Positions 1-10,409 of a stretch of 64,000 nucleotides of DNA are shown piece by piece. Both the position numbers and the translations under genes were made by a program. The number at the start of each line of letters is the position of its first letter. Positions within the stretch are counted from its first letter, which is position 1. Under the pieces are notes generated by a model. The model saw nothing but the letters and a program-made list of their open reading frames with translations, had not been told where the DNA came from and did no database searches. This DNA is from Asaia krungthepensis NRIC 0535 (GTDB lineage: Bacteria > Pseudomonadota > Alphaproteobacteria > Acetobacterales > Acetobacteraceae): assembly GCF_025995175.1 (NCBI RefSeq), contig NZ_BAPV01000005.1, positions 62,001-126,000 of the forward strand, given 5' to 3'.

Positions 1-1818
1 TATTCGGCGGACAAGGACGACGCCATGGACGCTATCGACAGCAAGGAAGCGCCCAAGCTCAGCCAGCATCAGGATGAGATCTATCTCAATCCCAAGCTTT
101 TCCACCGCATCAAGACGCTGTACGATAATCGTGCCAAGCTGAATTTGAACACCGAGCAGGCCATGTTGCTGGAGGTCTATTACCAGCAATTCGTGCATTC
201 CGGTGCCGAGCTGAACCATGCTGACCAGCAGAAGCTCCGCGCCATCAACACGCAGCTTTCCAAGCTCGAGACGGCCTATAACCAGAAGCTGATCGCCAGC
301 ACCAAGGCCGGGGCTCTGGTCGTGGACAAGAAGGAATCACTGGCAGGGCTCGATGACGGAGCGATTGCATCCGCCCAGAAGGCTGCCGAAGGTCGCAAGC
401 TATCCGGCAAATATGTCCTGCCGCTGCAGAACACCACCCAGCAGCCCGACCTCGCCTCGCTGAGCGACCGTAACACGCGTGAGGCGCTGTTCAATCAGAG
501 CTGGACGCGCGCCGAGAAGGGCGACGCGAACGACACCCGCCAGACCATTGCCGAAATCGCGCAGCTGCGCGCAGAAAAGGCCGCGCTCTTCGGCTATCCG
601 AATTATGCCGCCTATACGCTGTATGACCAGATGGCCAAGACGCCCTCTGCTGTGAACAGCTTCATTCGTCAGCTCGTTCCGGCGACTGCCGCCGAACAGC
701 ATCGTGAAGCCGCCGAGTTGCAAAAGGCGATCAGCGACGACCACCAGAATTTCACGCTCAAGCCCTGGGACTGGAACTACTACGCCGAACGCGTGCGCAA
801 GCAGAAATTCGACCTCAACCAGAACGACGTGAAGCCGTATTTCGAGCTACATACCGTGCTGACCGATGGCGTGTTCTATGCCGCGAACCAGCTCTACGGA
901 ATCACCTTCGAGCCCCGCAAGGACATCCCGGTCTATAATCCCGATGTCATGGTCTTCGAGGTCAAGGACAAGGATGGCTCGCCGCTGGGCCTGATGTATT
1001 TCGACTATTTCAAGCGCGACAATAAATCGGGCGGCGCCTGGATGTCGAATTTCGTGGGTCAGAGCGACCTGCTGAAGACGCGTCCCGTCATCTACAACGT
1101 GGCGAACTTCACCAAGGCCGCCCCTGGCCAGCCGCAGCTGATCACGTCAGACGACGTGACGACCATGTTCCACGAATTCGGACATGCACTGCACGGTCTG
1201 TTTGCAAGCCAGACCTATCCGACACTTTCGGGCACGGCCGTAGCACGCGATTTCGTGGAATTCCCCTCGCAGTTCAACGAGAACTGGGCGATGGACCCGA
1301 AGGTGTTCGCCCATTACGCCCGCCACTACAAGACCGGTGCCCCGATGCCGGCCGAGCTGGTCGCGAAGATCAAGAAAGCCGCGCATTTCAATCAGGGCTA
1401 TGCGCTGGGTGAAATCGTGGCCGCGGCCCAGCTCGACATGTCCTGGCATGGCCTGTCCGCCGATGCGCCGCGTCAAGATGTCGATCAGTTCGAAGCCAAG
1501 GCGCTCAATGAGACGGGTCTCGATGTCGCCGATGTGCCCCCGCGCTATCGCTCGAGCTACTTCCTGCATATCTGGGGCAATGGCTACTCGGCTGGTTATT
1601 ACGCGTATCTCTGGACCGAAATGCTCGATCAGGACGTGTTTTCCTGGTTCCAGTCCCATGGTGGCCTAACCCGCGAGAACGGCCAGCGCTTCCGCGACAT
1701 GATCCTGTCGAAGGGACACACCATGGATTACGGCCCGATGTTCAAGGCCTTCTACGGCAAGGACCCTGAGATTGGTCCCATGCTCTCCCATCGTGGTCTG
1801 CTCCCCGACGGGAAGTAA
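1..1818 (+). CDS. M3 family metallopeptidase (peptidyl-dipeptidase Dcp/oligopeptidase type), 5' truncated
   Basis: Zinc-dependent oligopeptidase that cleaves short peptides, in the periplasm or cytoplasm. The frame is open from base 1, so the true start lies before the window; the ATG at 25 is only the first internal Met. Numbering from it gives 597 residues against about 680-720 for Dcp-type enzymes, so roughly 100 N-terminal residues are missing. The gluzincin site is intact: HEFGH at 383-387, the third zinc ligand Glu412 in VEFPSQ exactly 25 residues later, and the C-terminal substrate-binding Tyr/His segment around HIWGNGYSAGYY. Ends 9 bp before a terminator-like hairpin, so it probably closes its transcript. 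Family certain; Dcp versus OpdA not settled. Confidence 0.93.
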   Translation, partial: YSADKDDAMDAIDSKEAPKLSQHQDEIYLNPKLFHRIKTLYDNRAKLNLNTEQAMLLEVYYQQFVHSGAELNHADQQKLRAINTQLSKLETAYNQKLIASTKAGALVVDKKESLAGLDDGAIASAQKAAEGRKLSGKYVLPLQNTTQQPDLASLSDRNTREALFNQSWTRAEKGDANDTRQTIAEIAQLRAEKAALFGYPNYAAYTLYDQMAKTPSAVNSFIRQLVPATAAEQHREAAELQKAISDDHQNFTLKPWDWNYYAERVRKQKFDLNQNDVKPYFELHTVLTDGVFYAANQLYGITFEPRKDIPVYNPDVMVFEVKDKDGSPLGLMYFDYFKRDNKSGGAWMSNFVGQSDLLKTRPVIYNVANFTKAAPGQPQLITSDDVTTMFHEFGHALHGLFASQTYPTLSGTAVARDFVEFPSQFNENWAMDPKVFAHYARHYKTGAPMPAELVAKIKKAAHFNQGYALGEIVAAAQLDMSWHGLSADAPRQDVDQFEAKALNETGLDVADVPPRYRSSYFLHIWGNGYSAGYYAYLWTEMLDQDVFSWFQSHGGLTRENGQRFRDMILSKGHTMDYGPMFKAFYGKDPEIGPMLSHRGLLPDGK

Positions 1819-1827
1819 CGGTACTGC

Positions 1828-1855
1828 CCCTCAGTACGTTTGTCCGTACTGAGGG
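1828..1855 (+). terminator. Hairpin after the M3 peptidase
   Basis: A perfect 11-bp inverted repeat, CCCTCAGTACG at 1828-1838 and CGTACTGAGGG at 1845-1855, encloses a 6-nt loop just after the stop codon. No good U-run follows, so it may be a weak terminator or a 3'-end stabiliser. Confidence 0.6.
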
Positions 1856-2305
1856 AGTTATCTTTCATCGACTCACTGTCCTGCGGGGACGACGTCTCGC
1901 TGTTCTCTCAGGGCAGGGCAGGTGATTCGGTGGAGGCGATTATTCTGCCACCGCTCCACCCTCAAAAAATCTCATACGCTCTGGTGACGACCGCCGTTCA
2001 GTTGTTGCGGAGAAGACTGATAACTGACCTAGCAATGGCAGATCTGTAAGAACCCGTCTCTCGCCCCGAACCCGTAGCCTTTGCCTGCGAGTCGATACGG
2101 ACGCGAAATTACTTCACTAGCCAAGGCTCAAGGCGCGCTCGGATTAAATACGGGAAATCGGCTGACCCCACGAAAAACGGCCGAACCGCAGGGAAATTCT
2201 GCTCGCATTTGAGCCTTTCGCGACGCTGGAGTCCCTCCCCCAGGCCCTGCGCCTTAAGATGAACCGGGCGTTTCAATGTGATAACGCGATCACCCTTCAA
2301 CGTCC
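1856..2305. other. Intergenic stretch without a recognisable gene
   Basis: About 450 bp between the peptidase hairpin and the Hint gene. Short frames exist on both strands (for example a 69-codon frame that begins inside the hairpin), but none has a plausible ribosome-binding site or a protein I recognise. It could be decayed DNA. Confidence 0.5.
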
Positions 2306-3772
2306 TCACGCACATCGCCCTCTGACAACGGGAAGGTCATTATGGACTACGTAAGGACCCCCATCGAGAATCTCGACAGACAGACGACGGATACCCTCAT
2401 GCACGCGCGCAGGCAGTGGAAGCAGCGCATTGCCCCGTGTCCAACGCATCGTGCCCGCGATTTCCTTCTCCCATCCGGGCAGCGTTTCTGACTCGAGATG
2501 CGTCGTCAGGCGCGTGGACACACCTCCCTCATCGAGAGTGACAGAGCCGACAAGTACGCCCAGAAGACGCCGATCATCAATGAAGGGCCCAATCGCATCG
2601 CATGGTCTGCTGGCCCGGCTCATTAGATAAAGAGACTGCACGTCATTGGGCAATGAGAAGTGGATGAACGCACCCTTGCCTCCGTAGCCGTCAATTCGCC
2701 TCCCCTTTTCAGTAAGTAGATAGAGGCCATTATCTTCGGTTGTTTCGGTTGACAAACGATCGACTGTGTCGCTGAAGGACGCGGCGCGGTCCTCGAATTG
2801 TTGATGGAGAGGCTCGACAAACTTTCTGGATGTTCTCAAAGGTGCTGCGGCCTGGCTCCAGTCGGTCGTGAGGCGCGGTGGCAGAGTCAGTGACGCATTA
2901 TAGAGCCTGCCACCGTGACCTGCATCCATGAGCGTTTCGCTCAATGCCCCGTCTGCGCGGATAATACTGTGCGGTTCGGTCTCCAAATGATAATAATTAT
3001 AGGATCTGATGGTTTTATCGTAGTAAATCGACCGCCCGTTTACGAGCATTCGAACCGGCACGAATGCGCCTTGCAGGTAGAGGCAATGCTCTGCTGTCAG
3101 GAGCATATCCTTGAAGGGCACATTGTCTGCCAGAGCGCTCTTTCGCACGCGTATTGGCCACCCGGCGATATCATCTGGCAGGTTTGCCATGACGTTGGCC
3201 TGCCCGCACCCGACCGCACGTATCGTTCGCACGCCGGAAGTCAGCTCATCATGAACGATAACCTCGTCTCCGGCTTTCAGTCGCTCGATCGGCATATCGC
3301 CGGAGGGTGTCTCAATAAGCGTCCCGGGAAGATAGCACGCTTCGAGGTCTATCTCACTCGCATAAGGCCCCATGTAATCGGTGATGCTGGCAAGTGGTAT
3401 CGGCTGATTGAGATACTGATTGGGGATATCGAAATAATTTGCCGTGATCCTGATGATGACACCGTGATCCTCACCGTTCGGTATGAGGTTTATTAAGGTA
3501 CCACCCGACCCTGTATAGGTGATTGTGGACGCACTGTTTTCGGCTGGGTTTACCTTGATCGAGAACTGACCCACGACATAGACGGGATTATTCACCATAG
3601 CCGTGCCAGATTGGACGTCTCCCCACGGGGCATCCAGCAACCTCCTGCTGCACCCGTCAAGGATCAACACTGCATCAGGACTCGTCCCAGTGTAGATGTT
3701 GATTGCAGACCATGCGCTTGGTTCAAAACTGCTGGAACGTAATTCCGTAGAAAAATAGTGATATTCCATCAT
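2306..3772 (-). CDS. Hint (hedgehog/intein) domain protein
   Basis: 488 residues. Residues 1-145 are a beta-rich segment full of Ser/Thr/Gly/Asn, like the short beta-repeat regions that precede Hint domains in alphaproteobacterial surface proteins. Cys146 opens a Hint_2-type module (CYLPGTLIETPSGD, then IERLKAGDEVIVHD), and the block with LLTAEHCLYL follows about 90 residues later. The last 190 residues are not assigned. In this family the Hint module is proposed to self-cleave or attach the N-terminal part; that is inference here. No signal peptide is evident, and export would need a non-classical or type I route. The gene stands alone between AT-rich spacers, which suggests acquisition. Start: ATG at 3772 with AT-rich promoter-like DNA upstream. 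Confidence 0.75.
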   Translation of the reverse strand: MMEYHYFSTELRSSSFEPSAWSAINIYTGTSPDAVLILDGCSRRLLDAPWGDVQSGTAMVNNPVYVVGQFSIKVNPAENSASTITYTGSGGTLINLIPNGEDHGVIIRITANYFDIPNQYLNQPIPLASITDYMGPYASEIDLEACYLPGTLIETPSGDMPIERLKAGDEVIVHDELTSGVRTIRAVGCGQANVMANLPDDIAGWPIRVRKSALADNVPFKDMLLTAEHCLYLQGAFVPVRMLVNGRSIYYDKTIRSYNYYHLETEPHSIIRADGALSETLMDAGHGGRLYNASLTLPPRLTTDWSQAAAPLRTSRKFVEPLHQQFEDRAASFSDTVDRLSTETTEDNGLYLLTEKGRRIDGYGGKGAFIHFSLPNDVQSLYLMSRASRPCDAIGPFIDDRRLLGVLVGSVTLDEGGVSTRLTTHLESETLPGWEKEIAGTMRWTRGNALLPLPARVHEGIRRLSVEILDGGPYVVHNDLPVVRGRCA

Positions 3773-4189
3773 GATTTTGGAAATCCCCCACCGAATTGTT
3801 ATATAGTTCTCCTATATATTTCCATATAATAGATCTTACCGGTAATCACTTCTGATTATCGCATCTGATCAGGAAAACTTTGATAATACAGATCTAATTC
3901 GCATTCATATCTGTTACGCAATGTAGATAGATGAAGGTCGTTATTCCTGAAACCACTCTCAGCCCCAAGGCTGGCCTGTCAGTGGACACGCGATGCGTGA
4001 CATTGCCTCGGGAAAACAGGATCGCCGGTATAAGAGGCAGACAACCCAAAGCTTGTCCCGGTGCAGGCCGGTCATGACGCCGAGAAGGATACGTGCAGCA
4101 AAGGTCAATCAAAACACCGTCACCAGGTAAGGGGCGAACGAGATGAGACGGCGAGGAGATAAGCAGACTGATATCCGGGCAGACCCGAA
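3773..4189. other. AT-rich intergenic region upstream of the Hint gene
   Basis: 417 bp with no credible gene. The part at 3780-3900 is clearly AT-richer than the surroundings and contains several TATAAT-like hexamers, consistent with the minus-strand promoter of the Hint gene. The rest lies behind the 3' end of zapE and shows nothing recognisable. Confidence 0.5.
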
Positions 4190-5314
4190 CTATTGCGCCA
4201 TCCAGCCACTCGACCGCATTTCATCCAAGCGCGACGCTGTACGTTCGAAAGCCCTGGCGTTTTCCCCGGTCTGATAGAGGGCCTCTGGCTCGGCAGCCGC
4301 AGTGGCAAAAAGCGCCGTATGATGTTCGTACAGGACATCGATCAGTGTGATGAAGCGCCGGGCCTTGTCATACTGGTCCGGCACCAGGGCCGGGATACCC
4401 TCGATGAAGAGCGTTCTGAACCGTGCGGCAATCGCCAGATAATCTGCCGGGCCGAGCGCTTGACCGCAAAGCGTCTCGAAGGTGAACCAGGCTGTGTCCT
4501 CCTTGCAGGAGGGCACAGCGATGCGTCGTGACCCTATGGCAAGAAATCCCGGTTCGGCCATGCCGCCGGTCACCGTTTCGAAGAGCTGACGCAGATGCGC
4601 GCGGTTTTCCTCTAAGTCAGGCACCAGCCATCTCAGAACGTCGATCTCGCGCCCCCGACGATAATCGCGCGCCGAATCCAGGGGAAGAACCGTGATATGA
4701 GCGGCGAAAGCCTCAAGATACGGGCGCATGGTGGCGCGGTTCTGCGCCTGATGCTTCATCAGATCGGCAGGAGCCGTGTTCGAGGTCGCCACCACCACCG
4801 TTCCCAGTTCCATTACCATGTCCAGCAGGCGCAGCACCAGCACCGCATCGGACATGTCATTGATCTGGAATTCGTCAAAGCAGAGCAGATCGTACTGGTC
4901 ATGCACTTTCTGCGCCAGTTCGCGCACGGGATCTTCCTTGCGCTCGCTACGACTCTGCCCCTTGTGCAAGGCCCGCAGCACCTCCTGCATGAAGACATGA
5001 AAATGGATGCGGCGTTTCTTCGTCACCGTTATCTCGCGGCAGAAGAGATCCATCAGCATGGTCTTGCCCCGCCCGACCTGCCCGACAAGGTAGAGCCCTT
5101 TCACAGGGGCCGGACGCCTCTTGGACAATCGGGACAGCAGGCCTGGCTTCACTTCGTGCCGCGCCTGCAGGGCCTGGGCGAGATGCTCCAGGGCCAGTGC
5201 TGCCTGCTTTTGCGCCGCATCCGCCTCGATCTGTCCCTGATCGATCAGTCGCTGATAGGTTCCGAGCACACCTTGAGATGTGGAATGGAGCGGGAGGAGA
5301 CTCACGTCAGACAT
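4190..5314 (-). CDS. zapE: Cell division protein ZapE (AFG1-like P-loop ATPase)
   Basis: ZapE is an AAA-type ATPase linked to Z-ring constriction under stress; mitochondrial AFG1 is the eukaryotic relative. The Walker A motif GQVGRGKT lies at residues 78-85 and is followed by the family segment MLMDLFCREI. Walker B appears as LLCFDEFQINDMSDA. The length, 374 residues, is normal. I chose ATG 5314 over an in-frame GTG at 5332 because AAAGAGAG sits just upstream of the ATG, while the GTG has no Shine-Dalgarno sequence. It is followed upstream, on the opposite strand, by sdhCDAB, an arrangement seen in many alphaproteobacteria. Confidence 0.93.
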   Translation of the reverse strand: MSDVSLLPLHSTSQGVLGTYQRLIDQGQIEADAAQKQAALALEHLAQALQARHEVKPGLLSRLSKRRPAPVKGLYLVGQVGRGKTMLMDLFCREITVTKKRRIHFHVFMQEVLRALHKGQSRSERKEDPVRELAQKVHDQYDLLCFDEFQINDMSDAVLVLRLLDMVMELGTVVVATSNTAPADLMKHQAQNRATMRPYLEAFAAHITVLPLDSARDYRRGREIDVLRWLVPDLEENRAHLRQLFETVTGGMAEPGFLAIGSRRIAVPSCKEDTAWFTFETLCGQALGPADYLAIAARFRTLFIEGIPALVPDQYDKARRFITLIDVLYEHHTALFATAAAEPEALYQTGENARAFERTASRLDEMRSSGWMAQ

Positions 5315-5562
5315 CGAACTCTCTTTGGACACGCGTCAGGGATCAGCCATCGATGTCCTAACACGTGCAGGCGTGTAACGCGCCCCTGAAACAGGGTCAC
5401 GCCTTGGTGAGACAATATTCCCCCAAAATGACGCAAACGCCGGATATACAAGACGAAAACGGTGCCAATTCTCACATCAATATGCACATGACGCGCCATA
5501 GGAATGAGACTATGTGGGTTATGTATCGCATAGCCCGAAGCACAGAATTCCGAGGTATCGCC

Positions 5563-6024
5563 ATGGCTTCCGACGGACGCGAAGCGTTCTATCACGGCAC
5601 CGACACTGATGGGCGGGCCATTCGACGTCCAATGTCACCGCATCTGGATATCTATCGTTTCCGCCTGTCCATGGCGCTTTCGATCGGCAATCGCATGGCG
5701 GGCGTCGCCTCGTCTCTCGGCGCCGGTCTGGCCGTCGCCTGGCTGGCCGCCCTCGCCCAGGGTCCGCGCGCCTTTGCGCGTGCCCAACGTGTGGCCACGC
5801 ACCCGCTCGGTCGTCTGGTCTTTTTGGGCTGGGGCGTTGCCACGCTCTATCATTTCGTCGCCAGCATCCGTCATCTGATCTGGGATAGCGGTGCGCGCTT
5901 CGAGAAAAAGGAAATCGACGAGGATGGCAAACGCTCGGTCTTCGTGACCGCCGGGCTGTCGCTCACGCTGGCCACCGCTTTTGTCGCCCTCTCCCGTCGC
6001 CGCAGCAAGGGAACACGCGCATGA
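5563..6024 (+). CDS. sdhC: Succinate dehydrogenase cytochrome b556 subunit
   Basis: Membrane anchor of complex II that binds haem b and ubiquinone. 153 residues with three hydrophobic segments (about 45-70, 85-110 and 130-148). The SdhC signature RPMSPHLDIYRF is near the N-terminus and the haem-ligand region YHFVASIRHLIWD is in helix 2. The frame is open upstream, but ATG 5563 has GAGGT seven bases ahead and begins right before the conserved part. It overlaps sdhD by ATGA, indicating translational coupling. Confidence 0.92.
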   Translation: MASDGREAFYHGTDTDGRAIRRPMSPHLDIYRFRLSMALSIGNRMAGVASSLGAGLAVAWLAALAQGPRAFARAQRVATHPLGRLVFLGWGVATLYHFVASIRHLIWDSGARFEKKEIDEDGKRSVFVTAGLSLTLATAFVALSRRRSKGTRA

Positions 6025-6428
6025 ACCGCTCTTCCGACATGCGCACGCCCCTGGCGCGCGCCAAAGGGCTTGGGGGCATGGCCGATGGTGCCGAACACTG
6101 GACGGCCGAGCGCATCTCGGCGGTACTTCTCGGCCCACTTTCCATCTGGGGTGTCGCCCAGATCCTGCGTCTCGCCGGGCGAGACCGCGAGGCCATTCTG
6201 GCCTGGGCGGGACGCGTTCAGAATGCCGCCCCTCTGGGCCTGCTGATCGCACTGACTGCGCGCCATGCCCAGCTTGGGCTTGAGGTGGTGGCCTCCGATT
6301 ACTCACGAGGCTGGCGGCGTTTCGGCCTGCGCCTGGTCATTCGTCTCAGCACCCTTCTTTTCGTGGCGCTCGGCTGTGCCTCGCTCGCCCGTATCCTCAT
6401 CACCCGCCCGAAGGAGGGACGCTCATGA
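6021..6428 (+). CDS. sdhD: Succinate dehydrogenase membrane anchor subunit
   Basis: Second membrane anchor of complex II. 135 residues with three hydrophobic stretches. The sequence [15 protein letters not shown] matches the SdhD pattern of haem-proximal His followed by the quinone-side Asp-Tyr. It starts inside the sdhC stop codon and overlaps sdhA by ATGA, so sdhC-D-A are tightly coupled. Sequence identity within this family is low, so the call rests on the motif, topology and position. Confidence 0.9.
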   Translation: MNRSSDMRTPLARAKGLGGMADGAEHWTAERISAVLLGPLSIWGVAQILRLAGRDREAILAWAGRVQNAAPLGLLIALTARHAQLGLEVVASDYSRGWRRFGLRLVIRLSTLLFVALGCASLARILITRPKEGRS

Positions 6429-8227
6429 GCGCGGAATCCGCCAAGAAATACCGCATCGTCGATCACGCCTATGATGTCGTGGTGGTCGGTGCCGGGGGCT
6501 CGGGTCTGCGCGCCACGCTGGGCATGGGCGCAGGCGGTCTGCGCACGGCCTGCGTCACCAAGGTCTTCCCCACACGCAGCCACACCGTGGCGGCGCAGGG
6601 CGGTATCGGTGCCTCGCTGGGCAACATGTCCGAGGATAACTGGCGCTGGCACATGTACGACACCGTCAAGGGGTCTGACTGGCTGGGCGATCAGGACGCG
6701 ATCGAGTTCATGTGCCGCGAGGCCGAAAGCGCCGTGATGGAGCTCGAGCATTTCGGCGTCCCCTTTTCGCGTACCGAAGACGGCAAGATCTATCAGCGTC
6801 CCTTCGGCGGCCATATGAGCGAATATGGCAAGGCCCCTGTGGCTCGCGCCTGCGCCGCCGCCGACCGTACCGGCCACGCCATCCTGCACACGCTGTATCA
6901 GCAATGCCTGAAGCATCGGGTCGACTTCTACGTCGAGTATTACGTACTCGACCTGATCATGGACGAGGCGGGCGCCTGTCGCGGCATCGTGGCCTGGTGC
7001 CTCGATGACGGCTCCATTCATCGCTTCAGCGCCAAGATGGTCGTGCTTGCAACCGGCGGTTACGGGCGTGCCTTCCAGAGCTGCACCTCGGCCCATTCCT
7101 GCACGGGTGATGGCGGCGGGCTGGCCATGCGCGCCGGTGTGCCGACCCAGGACATGGAATTCGTGCAATTCCACCCCACCGGTATTTTCCCGGCAGGGTG
7201 TCTGCTCACCGAGGGCTGTCGCGGTGAAGGCGGCTATCTGACCAACTCCGAGGGCGAGCGCTTCATGGAGCGCTACGCGCCGACCGCCAAGGATCTGGCC
7301 TCGCGCGATGTCGTGTCACGCGCCATGACCATCGAGATCAATGAAGGCCGTGGCTGTGGTCCCAAAAAGGACCATATCATGCTGCATCTGGAGCATCTTG
7401 GCCCGGAATTGCTGCATCAGCGCCTGCCCGGCATCTCAGAAACCGCGCGTATCTTCGCAGGCGTCGATGTGACCAAGGAGCCCGCACCGGTGCTGCCGAC
7501 GGTCCATTACAATATGGGCGGCGTGCCGACTAATCTGCATGGCGAAGTGCTCCGCCCCACGGCCGAGAATCCCGAAGCCGTGGTACCCGGCCTCATGGCC
7601 GTGGGCGAAGCCGCCTGCGTTTCCGTGCATGGTGCCAACCGTCTCGGCACAAATTCATTGCTCGATCTCATCGTGTTCGGTCGCGCAGCGGGCAAGCGCG
7701 CCGCCGAGATCATCGACCCGAACGTGCCCGTGCCGCCTTTGCCGAAAAATGCCGGTGAGGCCATTCTCAAAGGCTTCGACAAGACACGTGAGGCTTCGGG
7801 AAAATTCACGGTGGCAGAGCTGCGCGAGCGTCTGCAGCGCATCATGCAGAGCCACGCAGCCGTCTTCCGCAACACCAAATCCCTTGCGGAGGGCTGTGAC
7901 AAGATCCGCGAGCTCTGGAAAGACGCCCAGCATATGGGGCTGGCCGATCGCTCTCTGATCTGGAACAGCGACCTAATGGAAGCGCTCGAATTCTCGAATT
8001 TGCTAGCCAATGCCACGGTCACCATCGAAAGTGCCCATGCGCGTCATGAAACACGCGGCGCCCATGCGCATGACGATTACCCCGAACGAGATGACGAGCA
8101 CTGGATGAAACATACCGTCTCCTATCTCGATAAGGATGGTGCGGTGAGCCTGCTCTACCGGCCGGTGCGGATGCAGACCCTGACCGATGATGTCGAGGTC
8201 TTCCCGCCCAAGAAACGTGTTTACTGA
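6425..8227 (+). CDS. sdhA: Succinate dehydrogenase flavoprotein subunit
   Basis: Oxidises succinate to fumarate on covalently bound FAD, at the cytoplasmic face of the inner membrane. 600 residues, the usual length. The dinucleotide motif GAGGSG is at 22-27, and [10 protein letters not shown] at 51-60 places His53 as the covalent FAD attachment residue. Substrate and FAD segments [13 protein letters not shown] and FHPTGIF are present. It lies in the sdhCDAB operon, overlapping sdhD and 11 bp before sdhB. Confidence 0.98.
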   Translation: MSAESAKKYRIVDHAYDVVVVGAGGSGLRATLGMGAGGLRTACVTKVFPTRSHTVAAQGGIGASLGNMSEDNWRWHMYDTVKGSDWLGDQDAIEFMCREAESAVMELEHFGVPFSRTEDGKIYQRPFGGHMSEYGKAPVARACAAADRTGHAILHTLYQQCLKHRVDFYVEYYVLDLIMDEAGACRGIVAWCLDDGSIHRFSAKMVVLATGGYGRAFQSCTSAHSCTGDGGGLAMRAGVPTQDMEFVQFHPTGIFPAGCLLTEGCRGEGGYLTNSEGERFMERYAPTAKDLASRDVVSRAMTIEINEGRGCGPKKDHIMLHLEHLGPELLHQRLPGISETARIFAGVDVTKEPAPVLPTVHYNMGGVPTNLHGEVLRPTAENPEAVVPGLMAVGEAACVSVHGANRLGTNSLLDLIVFGRAAGKRAAEIIDPNVPVPPLPKNAGEAILKGFDKTREASGKFTVAELRERLQRIMQSHAAVFRNTKSLAEGCDKIRELWKDAQHMGLADRSLIWNSDLMEALEFSNLLANATVTIESAHARHETRGAHAHDDYPERDDEHWMKHTVSYLDKDGAVSLLYRPVRMQTLTDDVEVFPPKKRVY

Positions 8228-8238
8228 GGAGCCTCACC

Positions 8239-9018
8239 ATGGTTGAACTCCGCCTGCCCAAAAACAGCACGACCCGCCCCGGCAAATTCTATCCGGCGCC
8301 GAAAGACGCCACGCGCAAGGCGACATTTCAGGTCTATCGCTGGTCGCCCGATGACGAGTCCAATCCGAGCCTCGACAGCTATGAACTCGATCTCGACAAG
8401 GTCGGGCCGATGGTTCTGGATGCGCTGCTCTATATCAAGGACCATATCGACGCGACGCTGACCTTCCGGCGCTCCTGCCGTGAGGGGATCTGCGGGTCAT
8501 GCGCCATGAATATCGATGGCGAGAACACGCTGGCCTGCCTCAAGCCCATCAGTTCGATCAAGGGAACGGTCAAGATCAATCCGCTGCCGCATATGCCCGT
8601 GGTGAAGGATCTGGTGCCCAATCTGAACGGCGCCTATGCCCAGCTTGAATCTATCCAGCCCTGGCTGAAGAGCGACACCCCACCGCCGCCCGATACCGAA
8701 CGCCTGCAGAGCGTGGAGGAGCGCGAAAAGCTCGATGGCATGTGGGAGTGCATTCTCTGCTTCTGCTGCAGCACGTCCTGCCCGTCTTATTGGTGGAATG
8801 GGGACCGCTATCTCGGCCCGGCCACATTGCTGGCCGCCAATCGCTGGATCATGGACAGCCGCGACGACCATACAGGCGAACGTCTGGAGGCCCTCGACGA
8901 TTCCATGAAGCTCTATGGCTGCCGCACTATCATGAACTGCACCCAGACCTGCCCCAAGGGTCTGAACCCCGCCAAGGCCATTGCCAACATCAAGAAATTG
9001 CAGGTCGAGCGCGAATAG
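8239..9018 (+). CDS. sdhB: Succinate dehydrogenase iron-sulfur subunit
   Basis: Carries electrons from FAD to quinone through 2Fe-2S, 4Fe-4S and 3Fe-4S centres. 259 residues. The 2Fe-2S ligands are in [11 protein letters not shown], and the two ferredoxin-type cysteine clusters are [12 protein letters not shown] and [11 protein letters not shown]. Last gene of the sdh operon, with a strong bidirectional terminator 31 bp downstream. Confidence 0.98.
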   Translation: MVELRLPKNSTTRPGKFYPAPKDATRKATFQVYRWSPDDESNPSLDSYELDLDKVGPMVLDALLYIKDHIDATLTFRRSCREGICGSCAMNIDGENTLACLKPISSIKGTVKINPLPHMPVVKDLVPNLNGAYAQLESIQPWLKSDTPPPPDTERLQSVEEREKLDGMWECILCFCCSTSCPSYWWNGDRYLGPATLLAANRWIMDSRDDHTGERLEALDDSMKLYGCRTIMNCTQTCPKGLNPAKAIANIKKLQVERE

Positions 9019-9049
9019 ACACTCTCTCCGCGTGCAGATCAGGATAAAG

Positions 9050-9078
9050 AAAAGGCCGGGATTTTTTCCCGGCCTTTT
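9050..9078. terminator. Bidirectional terminator between sdhB and the MFS gene
   Basis: AAAAGGCCGGG (9050-9060) pairs perfectly with CCCGGCCTTTT (9068-9078) around a 7-nt loop. U-tracts occur on both strands, so it can stop the two convergent transcripts. Confidence 0.9.
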
Positions 9079-9092
9079 CTGTTCCCATGCGT

Positions 9093-10409
9093 CTATTCGG
9101 CCAGGCGTGAGTTGCGCTCGACATAAGGGCGCGACACGATGGCGGCGAGCAACCCGCACGCTGCCGCTGCGGAAAGCCACAGGGCGGGCATGGCCCTGTC
9201 ATGCGTGAAGGCAATCAGCCAGGTGCACACGACCGGGCTGAACCCGCCGATGCAGGTGGCCAGACTATAGGCCAGGGAGAAACCCGTCGTGCGAATACGC
9301 GTCGGCACGATCTCGGTCAGCCAGACGATCGCAGCCCCGTTATAGGCGCTGTAAAGGACCGCCAGCATCAGCTCGACACAGAGCAGCCTGCCGAAGCTCG
9401 GCGCGGTGTCCAGCCATTTCATCATCGGCCAGGCCAGACACAGAACAAGCATCGTTGCGCCGATCAGGAGTTTCTTGCGGCCAATCCTGTCTGAAGCGAA
9501 ACCGAAGATCGGCACCAGTACGAGATTGGCCAATCCCGCGCAGAGCGTGACCAGAAGCGCATCCTGTCGTCCCAGGTGAAGCACCTGAGTACCGAAGGCG
9601 GGGCAATAGGCGGTAATCACATAAAACGAGACCGTGCTCATGACCCCGGTGAGAATACCGATCAGTCCCACATACCAGTTGCGGACCAGAGACACGGCAA
9701 TCTCCCAGATACCGGGATGGGTCGTCTGGGAGGCAAAAGCCTCCGTCTCCTGCAGATTGCGTCGCAGGACGATCAGGACAGGCACGATCATGCAGCCGAA
9801 GACGAGCGGAATACGCCATCCCCAGACCGACATGGTATGACCGCCCAGAACGGATGTCAGCCCGAAGCCGATCGCCGCAGCCAGCACGACAGCGAGCTGG
9901 ATGGAGGCGGACTGGAACGCCACGATGAACCCGCGATTTTTCTCCGTGGCGATTTCGGACAGATAGACGGAGCTCGATCCGACTTCGACCCCGGCAGAAA
10001 ATCCCTGTATCAGACGCCCGAGCAGCACCAGCACGGGCGCCAGCATGCCGATCCTCTTGTAGCTGGGCGTCAGGGCGAGAGTCATGGTGCCGATCGCCAT
10101 GAGTGTAAGGGTCAAAATGAGCCCTTTGCGACGCCCGATACGATCAACATAGGCGCCCAGCACCAGCGCGCCGAGGGGACGCATCACAAATCCCGCACCA
10201 AATGTCGCGAAGGAAGCCATCATCTGGATCTGCGCGTCGGCTATCGGAAAAAACGCTTTGCCGATATCGATCGCGTAATAGCCGAACACCATGAAATCGT
10301 ACATTTCGAGCATGTTGCCGCTCGCCACCTGCCCGACGGCCCTTGCAAGACTCACGGGCTTTGAATCGGGTGGCGTGGCCTGCGCAATATTGCCCTGTCG
10401 CGTATCCAT
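9093..10409 (-). CDS. MFS transporter, metabolite:H+ symporter (MHS) type, TcuC/CitA-like
   Basis: Probable proton symporter for a di- or tricarboxylate. 438 residues with about 12 hydrophobic helices. The MHS-type N-terminus (ASGNMLEMYDFMVFGYY) is typical of citrate, tricarballylate and shikimate carriers. The MFS loop motif appears as DRIGRRKG after helix 2 and again as DRIGRKK in the second half. It is convergent with sdhB, so a role in supplying TCA-cycle acids is attractive but only inferred. It stands alone, without tcuA/tcuB nearby. Confidence 0.85.
   Translation of the reverse strand: MDTRQGNIAQATPPDSKPVSLARAVGQVASGNMLEMYDFMVFGYYAIDIGKAFFPIADAQIQMMASFATFGAGFVMRPLGALVLGAYVDRIGRRKGLILTLTLMAIGTMTLALTPSYKRIGMLAPVLVLLGRLIQGFSAGVEVGSSSVYLSEIATEKNRGFIVAFQSASIQLAVVLAAAIGFGLTSVLGGHTMSVWGWRIPLVFGCMIVPVLIVLRRNLQETEAFASQTTHPGIWEIAVSLVRNWYVGLIGILTGVMSTVSFYVITAYCPAFGTQVLHLGRQDALLVTLCAGLANLVLVPIFGFASDRIGRKKLLIGATMLVLCLAWPMMKWLDTAPSFGRLLCVELMLAVLYSAYNGAAIVWLTEIVPTRIRTTGFSLAYSLATCIGGFSPVVCTWLIAFTHDRAMPALWLSAAAACGLLAAIVSRPYVERNSRLAE

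Noticed and set aside
1840-2049. 69-codon plus-strand frame after the M3 peptidase
   Set aside because: Starts within the terminator-like hairpin, no ribosome-binding site, no recognisable product.
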